This document shows, piece after piece, positions 43,413 through 51,070 of a stretch of 64,000 nucleotides of DNA. Every line of letters starts with the position of its first letter. Positions within the stretch are counted from its first letter, which is position 1. The notes beneath the pieces were generated by a model. That model saw nothing but the letters and a program-made list of their open reading frames with translations, ran no database searches and had not been told where the DNA came from. The stretch lies in NCBI GenBank assembly GCA_964559135.1, contig CAZLGG010000005.1, forward strand, positions 1 through 64,000, given 5' to 3'. The stretch is from DRQF01 sp964559135. Lineage in GTDB: Bacteria > Planctomycetota > GCA-002687715 > DRQF01. The translations under genes and the position numbers were made by a program.

Positions 43413-44222
43413 TCAAGCCATGAGCGACTGGCGATTCTTCTGGAGCTGCTCCTTCAGGCGCTGAAGAACGTTCGTGTGGATCTGGCAAACCCGCGACTCG
43501 GTGAGATCGAGCACGCGGCCGATCTCCTTCATCGTGAGCCCCTCGTAGTAGTACATGATGACGATCCGCTTCTCTTTCTGAGAGAGATTGCGGGTCACCG
43601 CCTCGATCACGTCCCGTTGGTTCAACGATTCGACCGGGCTCTCGCTCTTCACGTCCGCGAGGATTTCCGACTTCTCGAGGCTGTGATCGTCGTTGTTCTC
43701 ATCCCACTTGTCGGAGAGTGAGTAGATGGTCACGGGCTGGGCGTCCTCGACCATGCGATGGTACTCGCTGAGCGTGCAGTCGATTTCGCGACACATCTCC
43801 ATGTCCGTGGGCTCCCGGCCGAAACGGCTTTCGAGAGCGCGGTAGGCCTTGTTGATCTTGTTGGCCTTCAGACGAACGAGACGGGGCACCCAATCCTGGG
43901 AACGCAACTCATCGAGGATGCTCCCGCGGATGCGCGTCGTGCAGTAGGTCTTGAATTTGATGCCGCGGGAGAGGTCGAATCCGTCGATGGCGTCCATGAG
44001 TCCGAAGAGACCCGCGCTGACCAGATCCTCGAGGTCGATGCTTTTCGGCAATGTCGCCAGGAGACGCTCGCTGATGTAGCGGACCAGGGGGTAGTAGTGC
44101 TCGATGAGCACGTTGCGCAGATTCGGATCTCCCGTGCGCTTGTAGGTCTTCCAAAGGATGTCGAGCTTTTCGGACTCGGCCTTGTTCTTCGCACGGGTGG
44201 ACTTGACGGCGACCTGAACCAT
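43413..44222 (-). CDS. RNA polymerase sigma factor, FliA/WhiG type (sigma-28)
   Basis: The protein has 269 residues and starts at ATG 44222 behind a GGAGGAG site. Sigma region 2 is visible as LVRYISERLLATLPKSIDLEDLVSAGLFGLMDAIDGFD, then FKTYCTTRIRGSILDELRSQDWVPR (2.3-2.4), which is diagnostic of the FliA/WhiG group. Region 4 ends YYYEGLTMKEIGRVLDLTESRVCQIHTNVLQRLKEQL. Such factors direct transcription of motility, sporulation or envelope genes; no flagellar gene is in this window. Immediately upstream lies a promoter, a c-di-GMP-I riboswitch and an intrinsic terminator, so its synthesis should respond to cyclic di-GMP. No anti-sigma gene is adjacent. Confidence 0.94.
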   Translation of the reverse strand: MVQVAVKSTRAKNKAESEKLDILWKTYKRTGDPNLRNVLIEHYYPLVRYISERLLATLPKSIDLEDLVSAGLFGLMDAIDGFDLSRGIKFKTYCTTRIRGSILDELRSQDWVPRLVRLKANKINKAYRALESRFGREPTDMEMCREIDCTLSEYHRMVEDAQPVTIYSLSDKWDENNDDHSLEKSEILADVKSESPVESLNQRDVIEAVTRNLSQKEKRIVIMYYYEGLTMKEIGRVLDLTESRVCQIHTNVLQRLKEQLQKNRQSLMA

Positions 44223-44306
44223 TCTCACTCCTCCACGGTCGGCTTCGTGGGCCGACTCGAAAACGGGGAGGCGCCGCAACGCGGTCCGGTGCCGATTCCG
44301 GACACG

Positions 44307-44347
44307 AAAAAACCGACCCGATGGCTCCCTTGGCAACGTTGGTCGGT
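44307..44347 (-). terminator. Intrinsic terminator in the sigma factor leader
   Basis: Reading the minus strand, ACCGACC (44347-44341) pairs with GGTCGGT (44319-44313) and is followed by six T (A-run 44307-44312 as printed). It lies 27 bases downstream of the riboswitch and 84 bases ahead of the sigma start, as expected of an expression platform. Whether ligand raises or lowers termination is not deducible by eye. Confidence 0.8.
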
Positions 44348-44373
44348 CTTCATGTGCGTCATGCGATTCCCCT

Positions 44374-44467
44374 GGTCTTCGGCAACTGGCTGCCTTTCCG
44401 CCGGAACAGCGGGGAAGGCCCTTTAGTTTTGCGCCCCACCCTTTCGAGTGGTTTGCCCTTTCGGACC
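44374..44467 (-). promoter_or_regulatory. c-di-GMP-I (GEMM) riboswitch
   Basis: On the minus strand the segment carries the conserved GEMM aptamer elements in order: GGGCAAACC, a CCACTC stem closed by a GAAA tetraloop with GGGTGG, GGCGCAAAA, the TAAAGGGCCT receptor strand, and AGGCAGCCAGTTGCC before GAAGACC. The 5' GGTC and 3' GACC (44467-44464 and 44377-44374) close a P1 stem. These features match the cyclic di-GMP class I riboswitch. It is followed by an intrinsic terminator and then the FliA/WhiG-type sigma factor gene, so it should couple that gene to second-messenger levels. Confidence 0.9.
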
Positions 44468-44503
44468 CGGCCGGTTCGCTGACGCTTTCCGGTCGATGTC
44501 CAT

Positions 44504-44520
44504 CAGCCAACGCGTGGCTG
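44504..44520 (-). promoter_or_regulatory. Small 5' leader hairpin
   Basis: A 6-base-pair perfect stem (CAGCCA with TGGCTG, a five-base loop) sits just downstream of the predicted -10 element and 36 bases upstream of the riboswitch. It may stabilise the 5' end of the leader. It is not part of the GEMM consensus. Confidence 0.45.
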
Positions 44521-44529
44521 ACGGTGGCT

Positions 44530-44557
44530 AACATAGAGAAGGTTCCACCCCCGTCAA
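44530..44557 (-). promoter_or_regulatory. Housekeeping-type promoter of the sigma factor transcript
   Basis: On the minus strand TTGACG (44557-44552) and TATGTT (44535-44530) are separated by 16 bases, close to the sigma-70 consensus TTGACA/TATAAT. An A-rich run lies just upstream, as in an UP element. Transcription would begin near 44523 and enter the hairpin and riboswitch described nearby. Confidence 0.75.
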
Positions 44558-44727
44558 CTGTTTTTTTTCGGAATTTGGGGTCCGGGTGTTGAGTCCTACG
44601 GCAGAGAATCGTCCAAAAACCCCACAAAAGTCCTCCAAATGGCATTTTCTTGCGGATTCGAGGGCATGATGGCTGGGTGAAAAAAAAAACGGATCGACGG
44701 AGCTCCACGGGTGACGAAACCGGGTTT
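44558..44727. other. Intergenic stretch without a recognised gene
   Basis: This segment lies between the CAP-protein stop and the sigma promoter. It is AT-richer than its surroundings, with a run of ten A at 44681-44690 (T on the minus strand, 38 bases past the CAP-protein stop). Only a weak stem precedes that run, so it may be a poor terminator for the upstream gene. I see no coding frame in it. Confidence 0.5.
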
Positions 44728-47262
44728 TCAGTGTTTCGGAGCCCCCGGTTTCGGGGCCTTCTTCTCCTTCGAGAGGGCGGACGAAGAGCCCTTCCCGAAG
44801 TTCTGCGTCCAGAACGCTCCCCCCTTGGCCTTGCCGCAGCCGAGATGGGTCCATCCCGCCCCCACGATGTTGCGGTGATGTCCCGAACTGTGCAGCCAAC
44901 CGCGCAGCGCACCGGCGGGCGTGGGGGCACCGCGAGCGATATTCTCGGAGACTCCTCCCCCCCATCCCTCCGCCGCCGCGCGCATCGAGGGCGTACGGTG
45001 TTCCTTCACGGGAGATGCGTGAGCGAAATAGTCGAGGTCCATCATCTCCTGGGAGTGCTTGCGGGCGGCCCGAACCAAAGCCTCGTCGATTTTCACGGGA
45101 CGCAACCCCATCATCATGCGATAGAGGTTCGTGAGGCGGTGCAGTTCCCGCTCGTCATCGGTGATCGAACTCGCGATCTCGGCGTTGAAACGAAGGACCT
45201 CCGCGGCAGCCTTCTGCGCGGACGGCTTCAAACCGTGATGCGACACGTCGAGGGCACGATCGAGTTCGTCGAGGAGGCTGTCCGGATCGATGGGCGCGTG
45301 GGCGTCGGCGGGCTGCAGGCCCCGAAGAACCCTCAAGGACTCATGGGCCGCCGCGAGCGACTTCAATTCTCCTTCCAGGTAGGCCGCCGGATGCTCATAG
45401 ACGTCGCGGATCTTCTGCACCAGCGCATCCACCTCGGCTTGAACCTCTTTCTGATTCGGTCCGTAGGGGTAGGGATAGCGGACCGGGTCACGAATGAGTG
45501 TCAAAGCGGCCTTGCGCCGCGCTTCCAGCTCGTCGAAGACCTTGGCGCGAGCCGCCGCGATGCTCTGGAAGACCTTGAGCTTGCGCGCCCGCTCGAGTTC
45601 CCGCCCGAAGCGCGCCCTCACGATCTCATCCAGAACGTCTCGGGCCGGAGTCCCCATCGCCCGCAGCTCCAAACAGATCTCCTTGAACCGGCCATCGCTC
45701 GCCGTCGAAGCCTGACGGGCGAGCGCTCTCGCCTGCGAGGCCAATCGTCGGGCCTCGGCCTCCTCGGGGGTCATGAGCCGGCCGTCGAGGAGGACGAATC
45801 CGCCGGCGGGTCGGTCGACGCCCGTCCACAGCGCGAAGAGTTCGTCCGCTCGACCCTTGGATGCCGGATCCCGCGCCGCTTCGCCCAAAGCGGCTTTCGC
45901 CCGTTCCGCGTCCCCCAAGTGATGGGCGGCGAGGGCGAACTGCAGACGTTCCTCTGGGCTCACCGACGCCCAATCGAAAAGGGCGAGCAGACGATCGGCC
46001 GGGATGTCCTTCCAGGCCCACTCCTCCTCGCCGCGCCCGAGCTTGATCTGAACCAATTCCTCGTCGGCGGCCACGCAGCGAGCCGCGAGAGTCCCGATAC
46101 GCAGGGTCACGCCGCGGCGCTTCTCCTCGTTCACGTCGACGATGACCCGAGCCTTGAGGTCTCCCAGAGCCTGGAGGATACGGGCACGTTGCTCCCAGAG
46201 CCGGCGCTTCGCGCCGTCCCCGCCGTTCTCGGCGAGACGCCGAAAAACATCGGCGGCCGCGCGCCACCGACACGAAGCGGCCAGGGCCTCGGCGCGGGAC
46301 ACCGCGGCCCCCTCGGCCGTCGGGCTCAGGCTCGAACGAGGGCTGGCGGAGTCTTCGCCTGACGCGGTCTTCGGGGCCGTCCCGTCCGACGATGAACGGC
46401 GCGGCGGCAAGGCGGCGAGAGACGCCCAGTCCTGGAGTCGCACCTCGAGCCCCGTCCCCGCGAAGCGTGACGCGACGCGCTGCGCATCCTCGCGGATTCG
46501 GTCCCAATCCCCCTCTTTACCGAGGCTCTCCCACTTCCGCTCCAAGAGTTCGAGTTCGCGAACGGCTTTGGCCCGCAGGTCCACCTCCAGCTCCAGCAAG
46601 TCCAGATTCCGCGGGGACTCCTCCGAAGCCTTCGAGACGAGCCGCACCGCCTCACCCCAACGCCGTGACGCCTCCAGGGGCCGAATGCGGCTCTGAAGGG
46701 CGCGTGTCGCCGGGTCGAGCGGAGAGCCGCCCTCGCCCGCCGGGACGTCCGCGCTGTGGTTCGTCCCCCTGGAGGCGTCCTCGGCGGGTGCCTTCGCCAC
46801 CGGCTCGCCTCGCGAGGACGTGACGTTGGAGGGCGTCTCGTTCTTGAACATGCCCTTGTAGGCCGCGCCGGCCAGGGCCAGGACGGCGGCCCCCAGCAAC
46901 CAAGGGGAAACGACCGGTCGACCCCGCCGACCGGATTTCGTCGTCTCCGCCCCATCGACGGCCTCCGACGCCCGAGGACGGCTCCGGTGGAATCGGAGCG
47001 ATGCCCCGCCCAGTTCGATCACATCGCCGTCGGTGAGAATCAGTTGCGAAACGTCTGTCCCCCGAACCCGTGTTCCCCCTTCCGAGGCGAGATCCACCAC
47101 CCGCCAGCGCCCCCCTCTGTTCTCGACGCGGCAGTGGCGAGGCGAGACTCCAGGGGCGTCCAGCGTGAGATCGCAGTCGGACCCGGACCCAAGGATGGCC
47201 TCCGTGTCGAGGCGAAACCATGCGGACTCGTCTTCCAGATCATCGCGGTGCAGCCAGGCCAT
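44728..47262 (-). CDS. FHA domain - TM - coiled region - CAP (SCP/PR1) domain protein
   Basis: The 844-residue protein starts at ATG 47262. It has an FHA domain at about 1-92 (GSGSDCDLTLD, SPRHCRV and EGGTRVRG match the phosphopeptide-binding loops). A basic linker and a membrane helix (about 118-136) follow, then a long charged helical region (about 180-680) and a C-terminal CAP domain from about 690. The CAP His-Glu-His pattern is intact (DYFAHASP, GVSENIARG, HSSGHHRNI), as in bacterial YkwD-type proteins. The FHA end should be cytoplasmic and the CAP end outside. FHA binds phosphothreonine peptides, suggesting regulation by a Ser/Thr kinase not seen here. It ends with a lysine/proline tail. 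Confidence 0.85.
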   Translation of the reverse strand: MAWLHRDDLEDESAWFRLDTEAILGSGSDCDLTLDAPGVSPRHCRVENRGGRWRVVDLASEGGTRVRGTDVSQLILTDGDVIELGGASLRFHRSRPRASEAVDGAETTKSGRRGRPVVSPWLLGAAVLALAGAAYKGMFKNETPSNVTSSRGEPVAKAPAEDASRGTNHSADVPAGEGGSPLDPATRALQSRIRPLEASRRWGEAVRLVSKASEESPRNLDLLELEVDLRAKAVRELELLERKWESLGKEGDWDRIREDAQRVASRFAGTGLEVRLQDWASLAALPPRRSSSDGTAPKTASGEDSASPRSSLSPTAEGAAVSRAEALAASCRWRAAADVFRRLAENGGDGAKRRLWEQRARILQALGDLKARVIVDVNEEKRRGVTLRIGTLAARCVAADEELVQIKLGRGEEEWAWKDIPADRLLALFDWASVSPEERLQFALAAHHLGDAERAKAALGEAARDPASKGRADELFALWTGVDRPAGGFVLLDGRLMTPEEAEARRLASQARALARQASTASDGRFKEICLELRAMGTPARDVLDEIVRARFGRELERARKLKVFQSIAAARAKVFDELEARRKAALTLIRDPVRYPYPYGPNQKEVQAEVDALVQKIRDVYEHPAAYLEGELKSLAAAHESLRVLRGLQPADAHAPIDPDSLLDELDRALDVSHHGLKPSAQKAAAEVLRFNAEIASSITDDERELHRLTNLYRMMMGLRPVKIDEALVRAARKHSQEMMDLDYFAHASPVKEHRTPSMRAAAEGWGGGVSENIARGAPTPAGALRGWLHSSGHHRNIVGAGWTHLGCGKAKGGAFWTQNFGKGSSSALSKEKKAPKPGAPKH

Positions 47263-47391
47263 GGGAATGGGTCTCCGTCTCGAACCGCCATGCAAATCTC
47301 GGGCCCGATGGTTTCGCCCTCGGAGGCCGAAAACCACGCCGGCCGCCGGATTCGCGTAAAGGAGACCTGACATTCGAGGTCAAGTCGTCGG

Positions 47392-47937
47392 TCAGTGAGC
47401 CATAAAGTAACGCACTTGCAAGACGATGTGGTAGCCCAGGAGGAGGGAATAGAAGGTCACCAGAAAACCGAGAGCGAGATCGACCCAGACGAACTTCTTG
47501 TGGACGAGGAGGAAAACGAGGCAGAGCGCCACAAGCAGCGACTTGGCGTAGATGAACCAGTGATTCCCGAGGTCCAGAAGCCCTTGGGCGACCGGGTTCG
47601 CCTCGGAGCCGCCCTTCTGGATGTAGTCCAGGGTGAAATAGGCGTCGAGAACATTGAGTACGAGAATGAGCAGAACGAGGACGACTTCGCGACGCCCGTA
47701 GACATCGACGTAAATGTTCTTGTCCTCGCCCTTGCGGCGACCCGCGGCGCGCTTCCCGCCGAAAAGGAGGCTTCTCCACGGAGACGTCGGACGACCGCGG
47801 CGGTCCCGCTCCACCCGGCGGTCCCGGTAGGGCCAGGTTCGAAACAGTTCCGACTCCTCCGCGTCCCCGAGGAATCGTCCGTCCGCGGGCTCCCTCGCCT
47901 CCATGCGCATCGGGGAATCGGAACGGGTGTCGCTCAT
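47392..47937 (-). CDS. DUF5658-like small membrane protein
   Basis: The 181-residue protein has a disordered, Arg-rich cytoplasmic N-terminus (about residues 1-80). Three hydrophobic helices follow, the first containing VLVLLILVLNVLDAYFTL and then DYIQKGGSEANPVAQ. That Asp-x-x-x-x-Leu-Asp-Tyr-Ile...EANP pattern is typical of DUF5658-like proteins, which are unstudied. The start ATG 47937 has no strong site. It lies 129 bases upstream of the FHA/CAP gene, same strand, and may share its transcript. Confidence 0.7.
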   Translation of the reverse strand: MSDTRSDSPMRMEAREPADGRFLGDAEESELFRTWPYRDRRVERDRRGRPTSPWRSLLFGGKRAAGRRKGEDKNIYVDVYGRREVVLVLLILVLNVLDAYFTLDYIQKGGSEANPVAQGLLDLGNHWFIYAKSLLVALCLVFLLVHKKFVWVDLALGFLVTFYSLLLGYHIVLQVRYFMAH

Positions 47938-48119
47938 CGGTGCTCGAGTCCTCCAGGTTCCTTTCTATATCGACCGAGATGGCCTCGGACCCAAGCCCTC
48001 CCGTCCCCGCTTCATCGCCGCGGCCCGATCCCCCGAGGACCGGCCCGGCAGGAGACACGTTTGCCCTCCGTCCCCGGTATCGCTCAAGATCCTGATTGGA
48101 ACGCGTTGAGGAATATGCG

Positions 48120-49133
48120 ATGCCCCAAAGACCCACGGTGGTTCTGGCCCATTACGATAGCGAAATCCTGAGCCGATATCGGGAGACGCTGGAGACGGAC
48201 GGTTTCCGCGTCCAGGCCACCAGTTCGGGCCCCGATGTCCTTCGTCGCGTCGAGAAAGACGTCCCCGATGCCGTGGTCATCGAAGCGCTGCTTCAACGCA
48301 TGAACGGTCTCACCGTTCTGAAGCGATTGAAGGATTCACGCCCCCATCTGCGCGTCCTCGTCATGATCGATGCGGGCGACACCTACACGGAAAACCGAGC
48401 GCTGATCTGCGGCGCCGACGCCATCTTGCAAAGGGACGAAACGGGGGGCATCCCCGAGGGGGCGCTGGCGGCGAAGCTTCGCGCCCTTTGCCAAGAGGAC
48501 CGCCTCGAGGCCCCGGATCATGCCCAGGAAGCGATTCCCGAGGACGATCTCTCCCGTCTGTTGGAAACATCGTCGAAGAATCTCAGGGCGGAAAACCCCA
48601 TCGTCACTCACATCACCGACCCGCTGACGGGCCTGTACAACGCGCCCTACATGCAGGTGAAACTCGCGGAAGAGGTGAAGCGCACACGGCGCTTCGGAAT
48701 CCCTCTCACCCTGGTGGAATTGCAGTTGGACGCCCCGGGTGAGATCTCCGACACGGACTCGGAGTGGCGACAAAAACTCAACGAAGTCGCCGGCCTTCTG
48801 CTTTGCGAGTCCCGTGACATCGATGTGTTGTCCAGAATCGACGCAGCCACGTTTCGTCTGCTCCTGCCCCACACGGACCTTGCCGGGGCTCAGGCCATGA
48901 TGGAGCGCGTGCTCTCGGGCATCTCGGAGCGCTACGTCTCGTCGCTGGAAGACGGGCAGGGCCTCCGTGCGGTCGCCGGATTGGCCGGATTTGATCCGGA
49001 AACCATGCAGAATCCCGAAGATCTCGTGGAAACCGCGGGGAACGCGGCCCAGTCGGCCTGGCAGGGCGGAACGGGCACCCTCCATGTCTGGACACCCGAG
49101 GGACGAGGGCCCGCTCCCCAAGCCGGTCCCTAA
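48120..49133 (+). CDS. Degenerate receiver - degenerate GGDEF protein
   Basis: The 337-residue protein has a receiver-like domain (1-110) and a diguanylate-cyclase-like domain (about 165-320). In the receiver the phospho-acceptor position holds Glu55 (VVIEALLQRMNGL) in place of Asp, and the first acidic pair reads HYD. In the second domain DPLTGLYNAPYM is kept, but the GG(D/E)EF active-site loop reads RIDAATFRLLLP. Neither phosphorylation nor c-di-GMP synthesis is likely, though binding roles remain possible. ATG 48120 has GAGG eight bases upstream. It is divergent from the small membrane protein gene and is followed by the secretin cluster 128 bases on. Confidence 0.82.
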   Translation: MPQRPTVVLAHYDSEILSRYRETLETDGFRVQATSSGPDVLRRVEKDVPDAVVIEALLQRMNGLTVLKRLKDSRPHLRVLVMIDAGDTYTENRALICGADAILQRDETGGIPEGALAAKLRALCQEDRLEAPDHAQEAIPEDDLSRLLETSSKNLRAENPIVTHITDPLTGLYNAPYMQVKLAEEVKRTRRFGIPLTLVELQLDAPGEISDTDSEWRQKLNEVAGLLLCESRDIDVLSRIDAATFRLLLPHTDLAGAQAMMERVLSGISERYVSSLEDGQGLRAVAGLAGFDPETMQNPEDLVETAGNAAQSAWQGGTGTLHVWTPEGRGPAPQAGP

Positions 49134-49260
49134 CCCTTTGAGTTTGCAGGGGTTTTCAGTCGACAATCATAGAGTTAGCATCCACGCAGTGCTTGCGACC
49201 AAGACGGTGTGCGGACGGTGGACCGAGAATCCGGGATCCAAGGATCCCCAGGAGGCAGTC

Positions 49261-49719
49261 ATGATTGGCGACATCGTCACCTATTCTTCCCGACGAGGCA
49301 CGGTTTCATTCCTCGGCGCCCTCATCCTGGCTCTTTTCATCCTGAACTCGCCGGCCACGGCGCAGAAGGTGAGCGTCAAGGTCCTGGACGCGGCGAAGGT
49401 GTACTACCCCGCCACCATCAAGAAGAAGTCCAAGTTCAAGGCACCCGCGATCCTCTCCACCGCCAAGGTCTTCGGCGCCATCCCCGAGTGGAAGGTCATC
49501 AAGAAGAAGAAGCTCGACAAGAAGGATGCCGAGTACTTCATTCTCCTCAAGGCCGCCAACGACAAGTTCGCGGCGGCCCTGGCCGCCGTTCGAAAGGAAG
49601 GCAAGTTCGACATCGTGGCCGAGGACGGAGCCATCGAGTGCAAGGGATGCGAGGCCGAAGACGTCACGCAGAAGATGATCGATGCGCTTCCCGAGGAGGT
49701 CGACAACCAGGCGTCGTGA
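49261..49719 (+). CDS. Small secreted protein, lysine-rich, unknown function
   Basis: The 152-residue protein begins at ATG 49261 after CAGGAGGC. Residues up to about 35 form a signal peptide (hydrophobic LGALILALFILNSPATAQK, probably cut after TAQ). The mature chain is alpha/beta with several Lys clusters (IKKKSKFKA, IKKKKLDKKDAEYF) and one CKGC motif near residue 121-124. I do not recognise the family. Its stop overlaps the GTG of the following lipoprotein secretin (GTGA), so it is co-translated with the secretion pore and may be its partner or periplasmic factor. Confidence 0.72.
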   Translation: MIGDIVTYSSRRGTVSFLGALILALFILNSPATAQKVSVKVLDAAKVYYPATIKKKSKFKAPAILSTAKVFGAIPEWKVIKKKKLDKKDAEYFILLKAANDKFAAALAAVRKEGKFDIVAEDGAIECKGCEAEDVTQKMIDALPEEVDNQAS

Positions 49720-51053
49720 AGGTGAAGCGCGCCACGGTTTGCTCATTCCTCCTCGCCCTCTGCCTCGCGGTCTCCTGTACCGAAAGCAGCGAGGAATCCT
49801 TCTCCCACATCTTCAATGCACCGGTGACGGTTCGAGCCCTCGACCAGTTGGATCTGCGACCGCCGGCGGAAGCCGGCGGGTGGGATTACCCTGATATTGA
49901 ACTGGTCGACGGACGCATCATGCGGATCGTCTGGATGAACAAGGGAGAACCCGCTTCCTACATCCCCTACCTGACCGGACTGAAAGAGGTGGTCGAGAAA
50001 AGAGTCGAGGTGAAGGCCAACCCCGCTCTGCCCCCCCAGCTGCGTCGCGACCCCAACAACGGCGCTCCTCAAATCTTGAAGGATTCCACTCTGGAGCCCT
50101 TGGTCATCACGGGATCTCTCGAGGACGTCGACGTCGTCACTGACGTTCTCGTGGGGGTTCAAAAGAGTATTCCTCAGATCGAGATCTCCGTGCGCGTGGT
50201 CGAGGTCTTGGAGGCGGACACCCTCAGCTTCGGCATCGACACGTTCTTCCAGTCCGTCGAAAACGACCCCAACTCACCGACGGCGACGTTTTTCAACAAG
50301 GCGTCCACGATTCTCGGACTGCCGGAGATCCCCGGACAAGGCGCCTCGTTCAACCCGGCGACAGGAACGACGCCCCTCATGATCAACCTGGGGACGATCA
50401 CGAACGGCGTCCAGGTCGACTTTCTCATTCGCGCCCTCAAGCTGTTCACCAAGACGAACGTACTTTCCGCCCCACAGATCCGAGTGCTCGACGGCTACTC
50501 CGCCGAAATCGTCGCCGGCGAGGACATTCCGTTCTTCGAACCGAAGTTCTCGGGGTCGGGCCTCTCGACCATCACCACGTCGTTCAAGCAGGTGGGCGTG
50601 AAACTGTTCATCAATCCCAAGGTCGTGGGGCGGGACCTGGTGAGAATCTCGCTGACGTCCAGCGTCGAGGCCGTGACCCGCGAAAGCACCTTCGTGTCCA
50701 ACGACGTGACCGTCACGAATCCCGTCATCACGACGCGACGGGTGAGTACCTACATGGATGTCTACGACGGCGACACGGTCGTGCTGGGCGGCCTCCTCAC
50801 TCGCAACAAGCTGGACAGCGAGAACCGGGTTCCCGTCCTCGGCGAGATCCCGATCTTGAATTTCCTCTTTGCAAGCCACTCCCGCCAGGTCCTACAAAGC
50901 AACCTGATCTTTTTCGTGACGCCCCGGATCATGGACCCGAGCGCCGAACGTCGGCGTCTCATCACGCCCGTCCTCCCCACCGATGACGAGGACACGGAAA
51001 CGCCGGTCGAAGACGGGAAGAAACCCGAGGGCAAAGCGTCCAAGGACGGTTGA
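49716..51053 (+). CDS. Secretin (GspD/PilQ-type) lipoprotein
   Basis: The protein has 445 residues and starts at GTG 49716, overlapping the previous stop. The N-terminus is a lipoprotein signal with a lipobox LAVSC (Cys at about residue 21). A short N-terminal region leads into the conserved secretin module: FLIRALKLFTKTNVLSAPQIRVLDGYSAEIVAGEDIPFF, TSFKQVGVKLFINPKVVG, and VYDGDTVVLGGLLTRNKLDSENRVPVLGEIPILNFLFAS followed by LIFFVTPRIM. Typical GspD proteins are about 650 residues, so N0-N3 domains are largely lost. It forms the outer-membrane pore of a type II- or type IV-pilus-like system whose other parts are not in this window except the next gene. Confidence 0.88.
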   Translation: MKVKRATVCSFLLALCLAVSCTESSEESFSHIFNAPVTVRALDQLDLRPPAEAGGWDYPDIELVDGRIMRIVWMNKGEPASYIPYLTGLKEVVEKRVEVKANPALPPQLRRDPNNGAPQILKDSTLEPLVITGSLEDVDVVTDVLVGVQKSIPQIEISVRVVEVLEADTLSFGIDTFFQSVENDPNSPTATFFNKASTILGLPEIPGQGASFNPATGTTPLMINLGTITNGVQVDFLIRALKLFTKTNVLSAPQIRVLDGYSAEIVAGEDIPFFEPKFSGSGLSTITTSFKQVGVKLFINPKVVGRDLVRISLTSSVEAVTRESTFVSNDVTVTNPVITTRRVSTYMDVYDGDTVVLGGLLTRNKLDSENRVPVLGEIPILNFLFASHSRQVLQSNLIFFVTPRIMDPSAERRRLITPVLPTDDEDTETPVEDGKKPEGKASKDG

Positions 51054-51070
51054 TTCGGGAGGTCACCCAC

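Noticed and set aside
44650..44700. Run of ten A as a terminator of the FHA-CAP gene
   Set aside because: There is a T-run on the correct strand but no convincing stem in front of it; described only as an intergenic note.
49143..49175. Possible promoter before the small secreted protein gene
   Set aside because: The TTGCAG and TAGAGT boxes are 20 bases apart and no other spacing gives good boxes.
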